In this document: positions 32,025 to 45,617 of the stretch, piece by piece
How the letters are laid out: each line of letters opens with the position of its first letter
Numbering within the stretch: the first letter of the stretch is position 1
Assembly: GCA_023014485.1 (NCBI GenBank)
Contig: JAJOZX010003220.1
Coordinates: forward strand, 374,001-438,000
Direction: 5' to 3'
DNA length: 64,000 bases
Origin: Bathynomus jamesi
Taxonomy: Eukaryota > Arthropoda > Malacostraca > Isopoda > Cirolanidae
Position numbers and translations under genes: made by a program
Notes under the pieces: generated by a model
Database searches by the model: none
Told to the model about the DNA's origin: nothing
Seen by the model: only the letters and a program-made list of their open reading frames with translations

Positions 32025-32949
32025 ATGGCACCCCCGTCAAGTACTTGCAGTCGCTGTGAAGGGAAATTTGCCGCTTACGCGTTTACAATGGCTAATAATA
32101 ATGAACAGTTAGTTTGCAGGTGGTGCTCAAACTTGGAAGTGCTAAGGAACGAGTTAGAACGTGAGAAGGAGGCCAGATTAAGCCTTGAAGAAAGGGTGAT
32201 GCTCCTGACGGCAAAATTAGAATCCCTTGAGACTCCAGTTGCGACCCCTCCTGCCTCAGTTTCTATTAATAATATAAATAGTATTAATAGCCCTCTCTCT
32301 TCTCCAAGTTCCCAACCCTTCGTTCAAGTGCGTAATGGAGCCCCATTGAGAAAACCTAAGACATGTTTACCAGTAATAACAAACAATAAGTTTTCTGTTT
32401 TAGGTTTTGAAGATGATGATGAACCGGAAATACGCCTCGTTGGCGATTCCATTGTTCGAAGAATTCTGTGGGAGAAACCCTCGTCGTAGGCGCCGTTACT
32501 GCTACCCTGGTGCAAGGGTGGAGGATATAACTAATAGTGTTGACCAATTTACAGATGGTACCTCCGAGGACACAACGTATGTTATTCATGTCGGTACTAA
32601 TAACGTTTTAAATTCTAGATCGGAAGAACTGCTGGCTAGGTACAGGGACTTACTAGAGCGATTAAAGGAAAAAACTAATAAGATTGTTTTAACAGGTATA
32701 CTTCCTCGAATTATCCAACGTAATGATTTCTACAGCAAGGCGACCTATATTAACAATAACCTAAAGTCTCTTTGCCAACAGGAAGGAGTGCATTTTGCGA
32801 ATTTTTGGAACAGTTTCTACGGCAGAAGGGACTTGTTCCTCGGAGATGAACTTCATCTTAATGACATAGGAGCTGCGCGTTTAGGAAGACTCTTTCATAA
32901 TACTGTCTCTTCTTTTCAGGCTGCCGTAACTCGAACGGTCCCAGCGTAA
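32025..32949 (+). pseudogene. CR1 ORF1: zinc motif, coiled coil, SGNH esterase (one frameshift)
   Basis: Starts MAPPSSTCSRCEGKF with a CxxC pair, followed by CRWC: a C-x2-C...C-x2-C zinc module. Then come a coiled coil (LRNELEREKEARLSLEE), a Ser/Asn/Pro linker, and IRLVGDSIVR at about 32,443. A frame change there (a deletion relative to copy 1, where GHLE is present) leads to the 32,407-32,949 frame with YCYPGARVEDI, YVIHVGTNNVLN and LGDELHLNDIGAARLGRL, the remaining SGNH blocks. One indel is the main lesion. Confidence 0.87.
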
Positions 32950-33003
32950 ATTCCATAAATTTCCCCTGCGCTCGCGAAGTTGTCGCAATTACAAACAATT
33001 TGA

Positions 33004-35716
33004 AGGTTCTATTCTTAAATGCTCGTAGCTTATGAAATAAAATAAACGAATTTTTTTCTTTAATTGCTTGTAAAGAGTATGATATAAATGCGATAAATGA
33101 ATCATGGCTTAGCACTGAAACTCGTGACTTTGTCGTGGGAGTATCAAATTAAAGGTTATAGACTTTTTGTTAAAAACAGAATAGGTAGGCGAGGAGGCGG
33201 TGTTATGTTGTACATCAAAGATAATATAGCGAACGTTATAGAAGTAAAGCACACAATTTTAGAACCGATAGATTCGACTATAGCAGAACTTAAATTGAAC
33301 GATACGGGCGAAGCGTTATATCGTGAACTAAAGAGAATAATCGGTAGTGAGCAGGCTTTACTTATGGGTGACTTTAATTGCGCTAACGTAAATTACGATA
33401 CAATGCAGGGAGACGCGGAAGGTAATCGTTTAGTTAATTTTCTCGAGGATAGCTTTCTTATTCAAAAGGTTGGGGAACCTACGAGGTTGGACAGTATTTT
33501 AGATTTAGTAATAACTACAGATGATAGGCTAATTACTGATCTTCAAGTAATAGAACCGTTAAGCAATAGCGATCACAATATGGTAGAGTTTGTCCTCTCA
33601 GTAAGTCACTCGAAACCAGCTAACTCGACTAAAATTCCTAACTTCCAGCACGCAGACTTTAGTGAATTTGAAATAAATTGTCACACTTCAATTGGGAAAA
33701 CGAGATGGGGAACTCCAACGCAAAACTAACGTAGGAATCGTTCGAAACAGTATTTAGGACTATAAATGAGGAATGTGTACCGTACAAAATTAAGCGTGCG
33801 AAAGTAAACAACAAGCCCTTGTGGTTTACTTCTAGAGTAGGAGACATTATAAAGAGTAGAGATAGGGCTTATAGGCTACATAATTGCGATAAAGACAATT
33901 TGTGGTTACGAAACAACTACATATCTCTAAGGCGTGAAGCGAAAAGTGTAATAAAAAAGTCCAAGCGCGAATTTGAAATCTCCATAGCTCGTGACGGTAA
34001 AGAAAACCCCAAGCGATTCTTTCAATACGTCAATAATAGAAATCCAGTAAAAAGCGTCTTGGGGCCTTTGAAAAATGTAAACGGAGATCTAGTTTCTGAA
34101 AAAAAGGAAATGGCTACCTTGTTAAAAGAATTTTTTACGTCAGTTTTTACTACAGAAGATGTAACAAATATCCCTACGGTCACAGACATAATACCTTTTG
34201 ATAATGGTAATATTTTGGATAATATAGTGGTTAGTGAAGGGGGGGTAACGCGCTATATTGATAAAATGAAAACGCGTAAATCACCGGGGCCGGATTCCAT
34301 ATATCCCATACAACTAAAAGAATTAAAAGATAACATTGTTGTGCCGCTAACAAAGATTTTTAATGCGTCTATTTCTGAGGGGTGCGTACCAGATAATTTC
34401 AAGTTAGCAAACGTAACACCTATCTTTAAGAAAGGCGATAAAGGTGCGGCGGGAAATTATAGGCCAATCAGTTTAACGTCTGGTGTAGGTAAGCTACTGG
34501 AATCAATAATTAGGGATCGTATAATCGAACACTTAGAAGTGCATAAGCTAGTTAGAAATACGCAGAACGGATTTAGGCGAAACAAATCTTGCTTAACTAA
34601 TCTTTTAGAATTTTTCCAAAGCGTGGTTGACGTTTACGATAGACATCGGGCGGTTGATGTAGTGTATTTAGATTTTCAAAAAGCGTTTGACACCGTGCCG
34701 CACAAAAGACTCATTGAAAAAACTAAGGCTCATGGAATCAGGGGTGTAGTAATAAATTGGCTAGAAGAGTGGTTGCGAGGCAGGAAACAGAGGGTGGTCG
34801 TTGATGGAGCGGAGTTGTGTTGGGCTAATGTAGCGAGTGGCGTTCCTCAGGGTTCTGTATTGGGCCCCTTGCTTTTTCTTATATATATTAACGATTTAGA
34901 TGTCGGCTTAGTCAGTACAGTTTCAAAGTTTGCGGATGACACGAAGCTGGGTGGTAGGGCGATTAATGACCAAGATAGAGGTAAAATTCAGGAAGATCTG
35001 AATAAAATCGTTGATTGGTCAGTCACATGGCAAATGAGATTTAACGTTGATAAGTGCAAAATTTTGCATATAGGTTCGCGTAACGGTAATTTTGCGTATA
35101 GTATGTCAGGGAAAGATTTAACAAGCGTAGAGCAGGAAAAAGATTTGGGAGTTATAGTCACTGGTGATTTAAAAGTAGCGAAACAAAGTACAGCAGCGGT
35201 CAATAAGGCGAACAAAGTGTTAGGTTTTATAGCTCGAAATTTTGAGTACAAATCGCGCGATATTACAGTTCCTCTTTATAAATCATTAGTTAGATCCCAT
35301 TTGGAGTACGCGATCAAATTTTTGAATCCGCATATGCGCAAAGATATAGACAAAATAGAAAGAGTTCAAAGACGAGCAACTAAAATGATTCCGTCGCTAA
35401 GGTCAAAGTCGTACGAGGATAGGCTTAAGGAGTTAAAATTGACAACACTCGAGACTAGGAGGTTAAGGGGTGATCTAATCCAGGTTTTCAAAATTATGAA
35501 TGGGTTCGATAACGTAGATAGAGATAGCTTTTTCGAACTAGAAATAACGGGTGTAAGTTGACAAGTAGAAGGTTCGAGACAGCAGTTGCGAAAAACTTTA
35601 CGCATAGAATAGTAAATAGCTGGAATACTTTGCCGGTAGAAGTAATTAGTAGCACGTCTATAAACATGTTTAAAAATCGGTTAGACGCATATGTTGATAG
35701 AAAGGGTATAGTTTAA
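33004..35716 (+). pseudogene. CR1 ORF2 (endonuclease and reverse transcriptase), copy 2
   Basis: The endonuclease begins near 33,010 (LNARSL with a stop) and is open from 33,097. It has GGGVMLYIKDNI and a good LLMGDFNCANVNYD, but about 50 bp before it are deleted relative to copy 1. SNSDHNMVEF follows. After a shift near 33,725 the main frame (33,819-35,561) has RKSPGPDSIYP, NYRPISLTSGVGKLLESI, YLDFQKAFDTVPH, SGVPQGSVLGPLLFLIYIND and KFADDTKLGG, all canonical. It ends early because of a short deletion near 35,540. Compared with copy 1 the catalytic motifs are better preserved. Confidence 0.92.
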
Positions 35717-36461
35717 GGTAGTAAAATTAAGGCTTTGTGGGGATAGATCCCACAGCTCAACACAAGTGTGGTGGGATATAGGGAGGCAGCGTCTTGGGTT
35801 AGGTGGTACTCTCTGTCCTTACACACCCCATTTAAAGAGATTCCTCTGCCGAGCGGTGCCCCCCATAGTACTGTGAGGTATTGAAAAACTCATGATCTTC
35901 ACTTGCCCCACAAACACCTTTAAATGGGAGACCCAAAATGGGTGCACACACATTTCTACATTACTGTACAGTCTTTACAGCCACACCTACACTTTTCCTC
36001 CTAAGTGTATATATTGTAATGTATATGGTTGTAAATTTTGACTTGGTCTGTAATCGATATGGACCGTGACTTGATGGATACAGTAATGAAATTGACTGGA
36101 TTCTTTGGATCTGATATATTTGCATGTCCGTTATAAATAGATATAGAGTGTAACATATTTGTGGATAGTAGTCTATTATGACTTGATCCTCTGGATCCAG
36201 AGATTCTATCTTTAGTTTTAAATCGATAATTAATTAGTTTTAAATTGATAATTATTTAGTTTCGTAAAAATTGGTCGTTGCCAATTTACCGGCAGTTTTT
36301 AAATAAGTTTCTTATGTTCTTGTGGTTCGGAACCCACGTAAAATTGTAGGTCCCCTCCGCCACCACGGAGGACATACACAACACGATTACGAACACAGTT
36401 AGGTAGACCAGCCATGAGTGGATCCTAGGGTCTTTGTTGGTCTGAAACATTATAACATTAT

Positions 36462-36475
<14 letters not shown>

Positions 36476-36506
<31 letters not shown>

Positions 36507-36529
36507 GCGTGTTCTTTGCAGTTGAATGT

Positions 36530-36593
<64 letters not shown>
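36476..36593. repeat. (TA)n/(CA)n array with SINE-tail remnant
   Basis: TA array, then GTGTTCTTTGCAGTTGAA (the SINE tail), then CA and TA blocks. The last 8 bp ATATATAT form the left copy of the next element's target duplication. Confidence 0.9.
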
Positions 36594-36596
<3 letters not shown>

Positions 36597-38809
36597 GGTG
36601 ACAACTTCTTATAGGGATAAAATTTGAAATTCAAAAAGGTTTGCCGGCCATTTGTCCAATGCTGCCACCCTATGAGGAAACACCGTAGACGAAATCTCAT
36701 GGAATTCGGAAAGCATTTAGGGGTGCCTCGAGTCACATGAATGAAACTGTCGCGCAGAAGAAATTTCAAGAATGAACGAGTTTCGACAACGCTTCAAAAA
36801 GAAAAATGTTTCGAGAATGCAAGTGTATTATATAATTTAATAGAATTGTTTCCTTTATTTCATACTATAGATTATGCAAATCGATTAATTTATTTCATTA
36901 AATTAAAATTTTCATAAATAAATCGTTAAATAATATGATGTGTATCAATCTTTGGATGATCAGCTTTTGGTGCTTCAAGTTCATTTTGCATACGACTGCC
37001 TGACTGAAAACAACGCTTAGAAGTTCTCTCCTGATTCTTTTAAGATATCTAAGGTAATATTTTTTATTTTGATACATTGATTATATTATTATTGGAAATT
37101 GTTCTAGAAAAGTTTCATTAATTGTTGGCATAGTTTGATGTTTAAATTATATAAATTTGGAACTGAATTTGATTTCCTATGATAATATATATACGAGTAT
37201 ATATACAGGGCCATTTTCGTAACCGGAGTTGATACCGAGAAGCTCTTGGGTGTACCTAAGCTGACATCAGGAACGGGAGGTCATCGCCTCGGTGGTACAT
37301 GCTGCGCTCAAAGAATGGAATGTGTCAGAAAAGGTATCAGCTATGAGCTTCGACACTACAGCTTCAAATACTGGTTACTTGTCTGGGGCATGAGTAATTT
37401 TGGAGCAGAAACTCGGCCGCCGACTCTTATACCTTGCATGTCGCCATCACATCCTAGAACTTGTCGTTGAGAAGGCGTACATGGAATGCATGGGACCATC
37501 ATCTGGTCCAGATATCCTCCTATTCTCCCGCTTCAAAGAGACGTGGAATACAATTTGCCAAGATAAGTACAAGACCCTGTCAGACCTTCCATCGAGTCTG
37601 AATGAGAATCGAGAAGAACTGATCGCTTGCTGGAATCTATATCTGACAAAACATCAGCCGAGGGATGATTACTGTGAATTCTTGGAGTTGTCGATTACAA
37701 TCCTTGGAGGTAATTTACCTAACTTTAGGTTTCGGCGACCTGGAGCACTTCACCGAGCACGTTGGATGGCAAAAGTAATTTATTCATTAAAAATCCTGCT
37801 GCTTTCCCATCAGTTCAGACTTACAACTCGTGAAATGTCTGGCTTAAAACGATTTGTATTTTTTGCCCTGGAGTTATATGTCAGCGCGTGGTTCACGGCC
37901 AGCAGTCCTTCATCTGCTCCCGTGAACGATTTGAAGCTTCTTCAAGACCTAGCAAAGTACCACGATGAAAAGATCTCAGCATCCTGCCTTAGTGTCCTCG
38001 GTCGTCACTTATGGTACCTCAGCGAGTACTTGATTGGTCTCGCACTCTTTGATAAAGGTATCAATGCAACGACGAAAAAGAATATCGCTCGATCAATCCT
38101 CGAAAAAGAAGCTGCTGAAGATCCTCCAAAGCGAGCCCCAATACCTGCTGTTTCTTCCATTTCAACAAAGCAGCTCTCTGACTTTGCCTCGAAAGGATCA
38201 AAGCTTCTCTTTGAACTTCTAAAAATTAATGATGGTTTCTGTCCAAGGAACCAGAGACCTGACCGGACGACGAAGATTTCAAGACTGGTTTGACTATAGT
38301 TGAAGGACTAAAAGTCGTCAATGACATGGCAGAGAGGGGAATTGCCTTGATCCAGGCCTTCAATACAAAGATTACGAAGAATGAAGAACAGCGCCAACAT
38401 CTCTTGCAGGTTGTTGAGGATCATAGGAAGTCTCAGCCTGGTACATTGAAAAAGGGGTATGGCTTGAGGAAAAGCAAGAATTAATGGGTGGTCTACAATT
38501 GAATGAAAGACACCCTGGAATATATTTAGTAAATATATTATTTACTTATTACGATTGGAGTACGCCTGCACTTAAACCTTATGAACTAAAACTAACGTTT
38601 ATTTACATTAATTAAAAAAAATATTAATTTATTTTACTAGGTAATGAATAATTAATTTTTGTTAAAGGAGAATTATTTACCTCACTTGAGACACCCTTAA
38701 ATATTATCTGAATGACCTAATATTTACAGTACGTTGTTTTCTCATGTAGTAGCAGCATTGAACAAATGGCCAATAAAAAACTCCAACTTTCGATTTTTTT
38801 GTCACCCTA
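36594..38809 (+). mobile_element. DNA transposon 'B', distant relative of A1/A2
   Basis: Ends TAGGGTGACAA and its inverse TTTGTCACCCTA, with ATATATAT on both outer sides, consistent with an 8-bp duplication inside a TA array. 2,216 bp with one plus-strand decayed gene (37,221-38,483). 36,605-37,220 and 38,484-38,800 are AT-rich and non-coding. The TAGGGTG start is shared with A1 and with the foldback MITE at 48,350. Confidence 0.85.
37221..38483 (+). pseudogene. Transposon B protein (unnamed family; D...CxxH core)
   Basis: Reading begins near GVDTEKLLGVPKLTSGTG (37,221) and, after a one-base shift, reads AALKEWNVSEKVSAMSFDTT, then ASNTGYLSGA. A stop lies at 37,389, then a long frame to 38,293 with LGRRLLYLACRHHILELVVE (a CxxH motif), PRDDYCEFLELSI, PGALHRARWMAKVIYSLKI, LYVSAWF and GRHLWYLSEYLIGLALFD. 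A frameshift near 38,240 leads to VVNDMAERGIALIQAFN and a NEEQRQHLLQVVEDHRK tail. I know this pattern only as a very common unnamed metazoan predicted protein. The order Asp-x-x-x-SNTG, CxxH, x-R-A/S-RW and Y-x-x-WF parallels A1/A2. The first catalytic Asp would lie in the missing N-terminal third. Confidence 0.72.

Positions 38810-40188
<1,379 letters not shown>

Positions 40189-40280
<92 letters not shown>
40189..40280. repeat. (CA)n/(TA)n microsatellite
   Basis: A CA run, then a TA run, between the mariner and LINE family 1 copy 2. Confidence 0.95.
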
Positions 40281-42190
40281 AAGGACCTGATTAAGGACCA
40301 TACAGAGATGGAAGAGGAAAAGGCGGTAGAAGCAATAAAGGAAAATCCAAAATACTTCTATAGCTATGCAAAAAGGAAAACAAAAACGCGCGCCGCTATT
40401 GGGCCCTTAAGGACGGAAAATAATAAACTAACCGACGATCCAAAAGAAATATCTGATACATTGAGAGCTCAATATGAATCAGTTTTCAGTACCCCAAAAA
40501 GTGACAAAGCGATACCTGACATAAATGCATTCTTTGAAGAGGAATTGCAAGGAGAGTACCTATATAACAGACTTTGAGTTTACACCAGAAGATGTAGCGA
40601 GAGCTATAGGACAAATGAAACTACATTCAGCTGCAGGTCCGGACAATTGGAACGCATTATTGATTAAAAACTGTAAAAATGAAATAGCTACACCTTTATA
40701 CTGGATATGGAGAAGATCCCTAGACACTGGGGAAATACCGAGCATCTTGAAAAGAGCAAACATTGTCCCTATATATAAAGGAGGGGACAGATCTCAAGCA
40801 AATATTATAGACCAGTGTCATTGACGTCCCACCTCACCAAAGTATTTGGAAGAATAGTTAGAGAGAAAATTTATGATTTCCTGGAGACACGGGAAAGATT
40901 CAACGAAAATCAGCATGGATTCCGATCAGGTAGATCATGCCTATCGCAACTAATAGAGCACTACAACAATATCCTAGATGCATTGGAAGGCAATGACAAC
41001 TACGATGTTATATACACAGATTTTGCTAAAGCTTTCGATAAATGTGACCATGGTATAATAGCACATAAAATTAAAAACATGGGAATAACAGGCAAAGTGG
41101 GAAAATGGATCTACAACTTCCTTAGTGATCGTCTGCAGTCGTCAAAATTCAAGGTATATCATCATCAGAATCGGAAGTACGCAGCTCAGTACCACAAGGG
41201 ACAGTACTGGCCCCACTCCTGTTCATTATCATGCTAACAGACATAGACAGCGGAGTAAACAGCAATAGTATAGTAACATCCTTTGCAGACGATACAAAGA
41301 TCAGCAGAAAAATCAGCGATGTACATGACGTGGAGGCCTTGCAGAGGGACACGAACAAAATATACAAATGGTCAGAAGACAACAACATGTCATTCAACGC
41401 CGAGAAATTTCAGCTCTTGAGATATGGTAGAAAAGAAGAACTTAAACAGATTGCATATTATGCTCCAGATAGACAGGAAATTCAGAGAAGCATGAAAGCG
41501 ATTGATCTCGGGATAATAATGACAGATGATGCGAAATTCGAAACACAAAATCAGATAGCGATAAATAAAGCAAAAAGAGTCGCCAGACAGGTTCTAAGAA
41601 CGTTCAAGAAAAGGGACAGGACAGTAATGATTCCCTGCTAAAAAACACTGATTATACCAAAACTTGAATACTGCTCAGTTTTGACGTCCCCATATAAAAA
41701 GGAAGAAACTAATAAACTAGAAGAAACGCAAAGGCATTTCACAGCCAAGATTGATGGCTGCAAAGAACTCAACTACTGGGAAAGACTACGTAAACTAAAT
41801 CTGTACTCACTGGAAAGAAGAAGAAGAGAGGTACATCATAATCTACATATGGAAAATGATCGAAAAACTGGTACCAAACCTAAAACTAAACCCAATTACC
41901 ATTCAAACAACACTGGAAAATAGGAAAGGCAGAATGTGTAGTGTTCCCAAATTAAAGGCACGACAAGGGACCTCCTCAACCCTGAAGGAAAATACTTTGG
42001 TTGTCAGTGGGCCAAGACTTTTCAACCAGCTTCCTAAGGACCTCAGAAACGTAACGGGGGTCAAAGTTGAAGTCTTCAAGAAAGCAACTCGCTCCTCCAC
42101 CAGGCCAGACCTAGAGGCGGGGCCACCAGCTTGACCTCCGTGTGAAGAGAGACCAACGCACGAAACAACATAAGGTTCATAAGGTAAGGT
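40281..42190 (+). pseudogene. Non-LTR retrotransposon (family 1), copy 2
   Basis: Starts inside the linker right at (TA)n (IKDLIKDHTEMEEEKAVEAI). It has the reverse transcriptase domain with AAGPDNWNALLIKNCKN, a broken RPVSLTSHLTKVF (frameshift near 40,805), QHGFRSGRSCLSQL, YTDFAKAFDKCDHGII, SVPQGTVLAPL in a shifted phase (about 41,190), TSFADDTKISRK and NNMSFNAEKFQLLRYG. The C-terminal part is split at 41,640, 41,830 and 41,900. The 3' end repeats AAGGT units (CATAAGGTAAGGTTA) and enters (TA)n. The endonuclease is absent. Its protein is closer to the copy at 53,471 than to copy 1. Confidence 0.9.
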
Positions 42191-42191
42191 T

Positions 42192-42365
42192 ATATATATA
42201 TATACATTTAACTGCAATGACCACGCAGTATATTAATGTATAGAAACGACGTAAGTATAGAGGAGCGTTCTGCACACGAGGAAGAGAAATAACGAACAAA
42301 TGAAAAATGAGGTGAACCGCCCGGGAATCGAACCCAGGGCCTTCCGATTACCGATGGTAGCGCAT
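42192..42365 (-). repeat. tRNA-derived SINE, partial
   Basis: On the minus strand the B-box region GGTTCGATTCCCGGGCGG is recognisable, and a tail ending CATTGCAGTTAAATG meets TA. The head is cut by the Penelope element at 42,366. Confidence 0.75.
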
Positions 42366-42399
42366 CCGACAGGAACACCAGAGAAAATACAAACATCCT

Positions 42400-42460
42400 T
42401 CAAGGTTTAATAGTACCAACGTTTCGGAATGCACTAATTCCATCTTCAGAGCTAAAACAA
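42400..42460 (-). ncRNA. Hammerhead-ribozyme-like motif in Penelope pLTR (copy A)
   Basis: Read on the minus strand: CTGAAGA, a 5-bp stem GGAAT/ATTCC, GAAA, and a 2-bp stem AC-GTTG-GT followed by A. This is the conserved hammerhead core with the very short stem III known from Penelope pLTRs. Stem I is weak and imperfect. Confidence 0.5.
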
Positions 42461-42652
42461 TAAAATTCCAAATCACGTACAAAATACAAATTGCTTAATA
42501 ACAATTTAAAATAAACTTAAAAAATTATAAAAAGTGGCTAAGAAAATGTAAAACATTAAAACTAAAAGGTAAATAAATGTGAAGTTAAAAAGTTAAAATT
42601 ATAAAAAAGTAAAAGCATTAAAACTGAAAGGTAAATAAAATAAACTAGTACC

Positions 42653-45160
42653 TTAACCAAAACATAGCAGATCTATCGATGATTCGTCAGAATTTAAGTC
42701 TGGTTTTAGTTTATAAATAAACAAAGACTCCATAATTTTAAGCTTAAGGTCAGAGCTTCCGGCAGCAAGTACGGCGAAATTAGACTGTGAAATTGGGTGG
42801 TTATTGTTGTGCGAGTGATTACGTATGAGAGAATTAGGTGGTTTGCCAAGGGGTAAATTTGTACGGACCGATTTACCGAGATGTTCGTAAATACGAGATT
42901 TTAAATGTCTTTTAGTTTTTCTTATATATGACCCCATACAGTGGTCACACTTGTATTGATAAACTATGGATGACTTAAGAAGTGTAGGAATAACATCCTT
43001 GTATTTAAATAAATGGTAAATCGATTTAGACGGGGTGAATATAATTTTTATACATAGTTGTGGGTAGAATTCATTGAGCAATTTTAAAAGTTTGTTTCTA
43101 ATGTTAAAACTTGAGGTTCCCATATAGGGCAAAGTAAAATACAGGATATCTTTGGGGACTGTAATTAAGTCTCTAGTTGTAGGGCTTATTAGTCTATTTA
43201 AGGTTCTGCCTATTGTAGTCTCCACCAGTCTAGAAGGGAAATTATTCTTGGCAACGAGTTTTCGGATGAAATCTAGTTCATCGTGTAGTTTAAAGTAATC
43301 TGAACAGATATTGAAAGCTCTATTGGTCAGAGTCGAAATTAAGTTTCGTTTTAAACCTAAAGGGATAAAGGAAGAAAAGTTCGTAGTAAGATTGGTGAAT
43401 GTCGGCTTTCGGTAAACGGAAGTTTCAAAAGAGGAATTAGTTTTTATTATCTTAATGTCCAAAAAGGACAGAGAGCTATTAGATTCAACTTCTGAAGTAA
43501 ATTGAATATTAGGGTGCTTAGAATTAAGGTAATGACGAAACAAAGGGATATGGTCTGGTGATTTAAACAGGAGAAAAGTGTCATCAATATATCTTCTATA
43601 AAAAACCGGTTTAAAGTTGGAAGGACACTCATTCAACCATTTGACTTCATGATGACACAGAAACGCGTTAGCTAAGGTGGGACCAAGCGGCAGACCCATT
43701 TGAACACCTTCAGTCTGTTTAAAATATTCACCGTTGAATATAAATATAAGGTCTTCCACGGAAAATTTTAGTAGTTCTTTCATTTGACCTCTATTAAAAC
43801 CCTACACAGTATCAGTATTATTAAAAAGATTGTCAATACATATATCAATAGTTTCTGCAACAGGCACATTGGTAAATAAAGATTTTACATCGAAACTAGC
43901 CATTGTGTAAGAATTATTATTTAATGAGGTAATTTCTCTAACGAAAGAAAAAGAATCCCGTGCTGTATACAAATTATAAGTTATAGGTGATAGTATGGGA
44001 ACCAAGAATTTTGAAAGGTTATAACTAAAAGTTCCTAGAGCCGATAAAATTGGCCTAAGTGGACAATTAGGTTTGTGTATTTTAGGGAGTCCATACATAA
44101 TGCCTGGGCTGGATCCAGAAACAAATAATTTAGAAAAAACCGTGTCTGAGATTATATTATTAGAGTTAAGTTTTCTAAGATACCTATTAATTTTATCTTC
44201 CTGTTTTAAAATTAAAGCAAAAATGTCACCAGTTACTTTAATAAATCTATTTGCATCATTTAAAATATCTAACATTTTATCGACATAAACATTCCTGTCC
44301 AAAAGAACAACGCCATTGCCTTTGTCTGGTCTTGTAACCACCAATGACTTGTCCAAAGACAGATTTCTTAGACTTTGAAACTCTTCCACCTCCATATTAG
44401 ATCTATTGCCATAAGGGTTAAAAGCATAAAATGAAGTAAAAGCTAAATTACGTAAATTATTAGATAAAAAGTTAAAACCTTTACTATGTGGGTCAAAGAA
44501 TGAATGTTTAGAAAGGTCCTTAAAAAATAACTCAAAGTTGAGGAAATAATCGTAAAAATTAAGTTTCTTTGGAGTAAGAGAGAATTTCAGGCCTTTACAA
44601 AGGGCAGATTTTTGAATATCACTGAGAACTTTGGAAGAATAATTAAAGATGAGATCATTAGCTGCTAGATTATTACTCGTATTATATCCTAATTTTTGGA
44701 GTTTCCTGTTCTGAACAAAATTCACCCTTGCAACACATTTCAAATTGCCCGTCTGAATGACGTTCAAAAGATGTGTTGAATCTATACCAGACACCAGAGA
44801 CTTAAAATCACAAGTAGACCGATTAAGATCCCGATTACATTCATTACTGAGCCTTTTCTTAAATTTAATTTCTGCATCTAGTAATTGTTTTTGACAGTTG
44901 CTATAGGTTTCACTTTTTTGTAAATGAAAGTTACGAAGTTTAAACCTCAAAAAGCCAGGAATCAAACCCTGGTTTCTGCAGCAAGTAAGGAACCGCAAAT
45001 CACACTGAAGTTTTCTAGCCTTGTAGTCAAGTTTTTCAAGTCTTCTATACATGTGCAATGCTGGTCTTCCATAGCGTTTGGTGATTATATCGGCTATTGA
45101 TTGGTGGCGCGGAAAACGCAGTTTAATAATAAACAGGAACACCAGAGAAAATACAAACAT
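42653..45160 (-). pseudogene. Penelope-like reverse transcriptase with GIY-YIG endonuclease, one in-frame stop
   Basis: Two in-frame segments (43,802-45,160 and 42,653-43,783) separated by one TAG (TDTV-stop-GFNRGQM) that is CAG in copy B. Domains: N-terminal RPDKGNGVVLLDR (the DKG block of Penelope elements), YGLPKIHKP, ASFDVKSLFTNVP (RT motif with catalytic Asp), GVQMGLPLGPTLAN and YRRYIDDTFLL (catalytic Asp pair). The C-terminal GIY-YIG nuclease has YQYKCDHCMGSYIRKTKR and SRIYEHLGKS. The YIG signature is changed to YIR here; copy B has YIG. About 835 residues, the normal size. It prints DNA at nicks or telomeric ends. Two point changes separate it from an intact copy. Confidence 0.95.
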
Positions 45161-45613
45161 CCTTCAAGGTTTAATAGTACCAACGTTTCGGAATGCACTA
45201 ATTCCATCTTCAGGGCTAAAACAATAAAATTCCAAAACACGTACAAAATACAAATTGCTTAATAACAATTTAAAATAAACTTAAAAAATTATAAAAAGTG
45301 GCTAAGAAAATGTAAAACATTAAAACTAAAAGGTAAATAAATGTGAAGTTAAAAAGTTAAAATTATAAAAAAGTAAAAGCATTAAAACTGAAACGTAAAT
45401 AAAATAAACTAGTACCTTAACCAAAACATAGCAGATCTATCGATGATTCGTCAGAATTTAGGTCTGGTTTTAGTTTATAAATAAACAAAGACTCCATAAT
45501 TTTAAGCTTAAGGTCACACCTTCCGGCAGCAAGTACGGCGAAATTAGACTGTGAAATTGGGTGGTTATTGTTGTGCGAGTGATTACGTATGAGAGAATTA
45601 GGTGGTTTGCCAA
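45134..45613 (-). mobile_element. Penelope-like element, extra 3'-end fragment
   Basis: About 480 bp nearly identical to 42,370-42,853 (pLTR plus the end of the coding region) in the same orientation. It abuts the head of copy A and is joined at 45,613 to copy B in the opposite orientation. A second hammerhead-like motif lies at about 45,165-45,225 (minus). Confidence 0.9.
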
Positions 45614-45617
45614 TTAG

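Larger units (their letters stand above)
31498..36475 (+). mobile_element. CR1-type LINE, copy 2 (full-length layout)
   Basis: Same subfamily as copy 1. The 5' UTR starts at GAACAGACGTG, followed by ORF1 (32,025-32,949), ORF2 (33,004-35,716) and a 3' UTR of about 750 bp ending in ATTATAACATTATAACATA. The 3' UTR block CCCCTCCGCCACCACGGAGG can form a hairpin. Decayed less than copy 1. Confidence 0.9.
42366..45165 (-). mobile_element. Penelope-like element, copy A
   Basis: Minus-strand element whose 3' end is CTCTGGTGTTCCTG and whose 5' start repeats the same terminal block, so the unit has the pLTR (terminal direct repeat) organisation. It encodes one protein (42,653-45,160). A further 3'-end fragment in the same orientation occupies 45,134-45,613. 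Confidence 0.9.
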
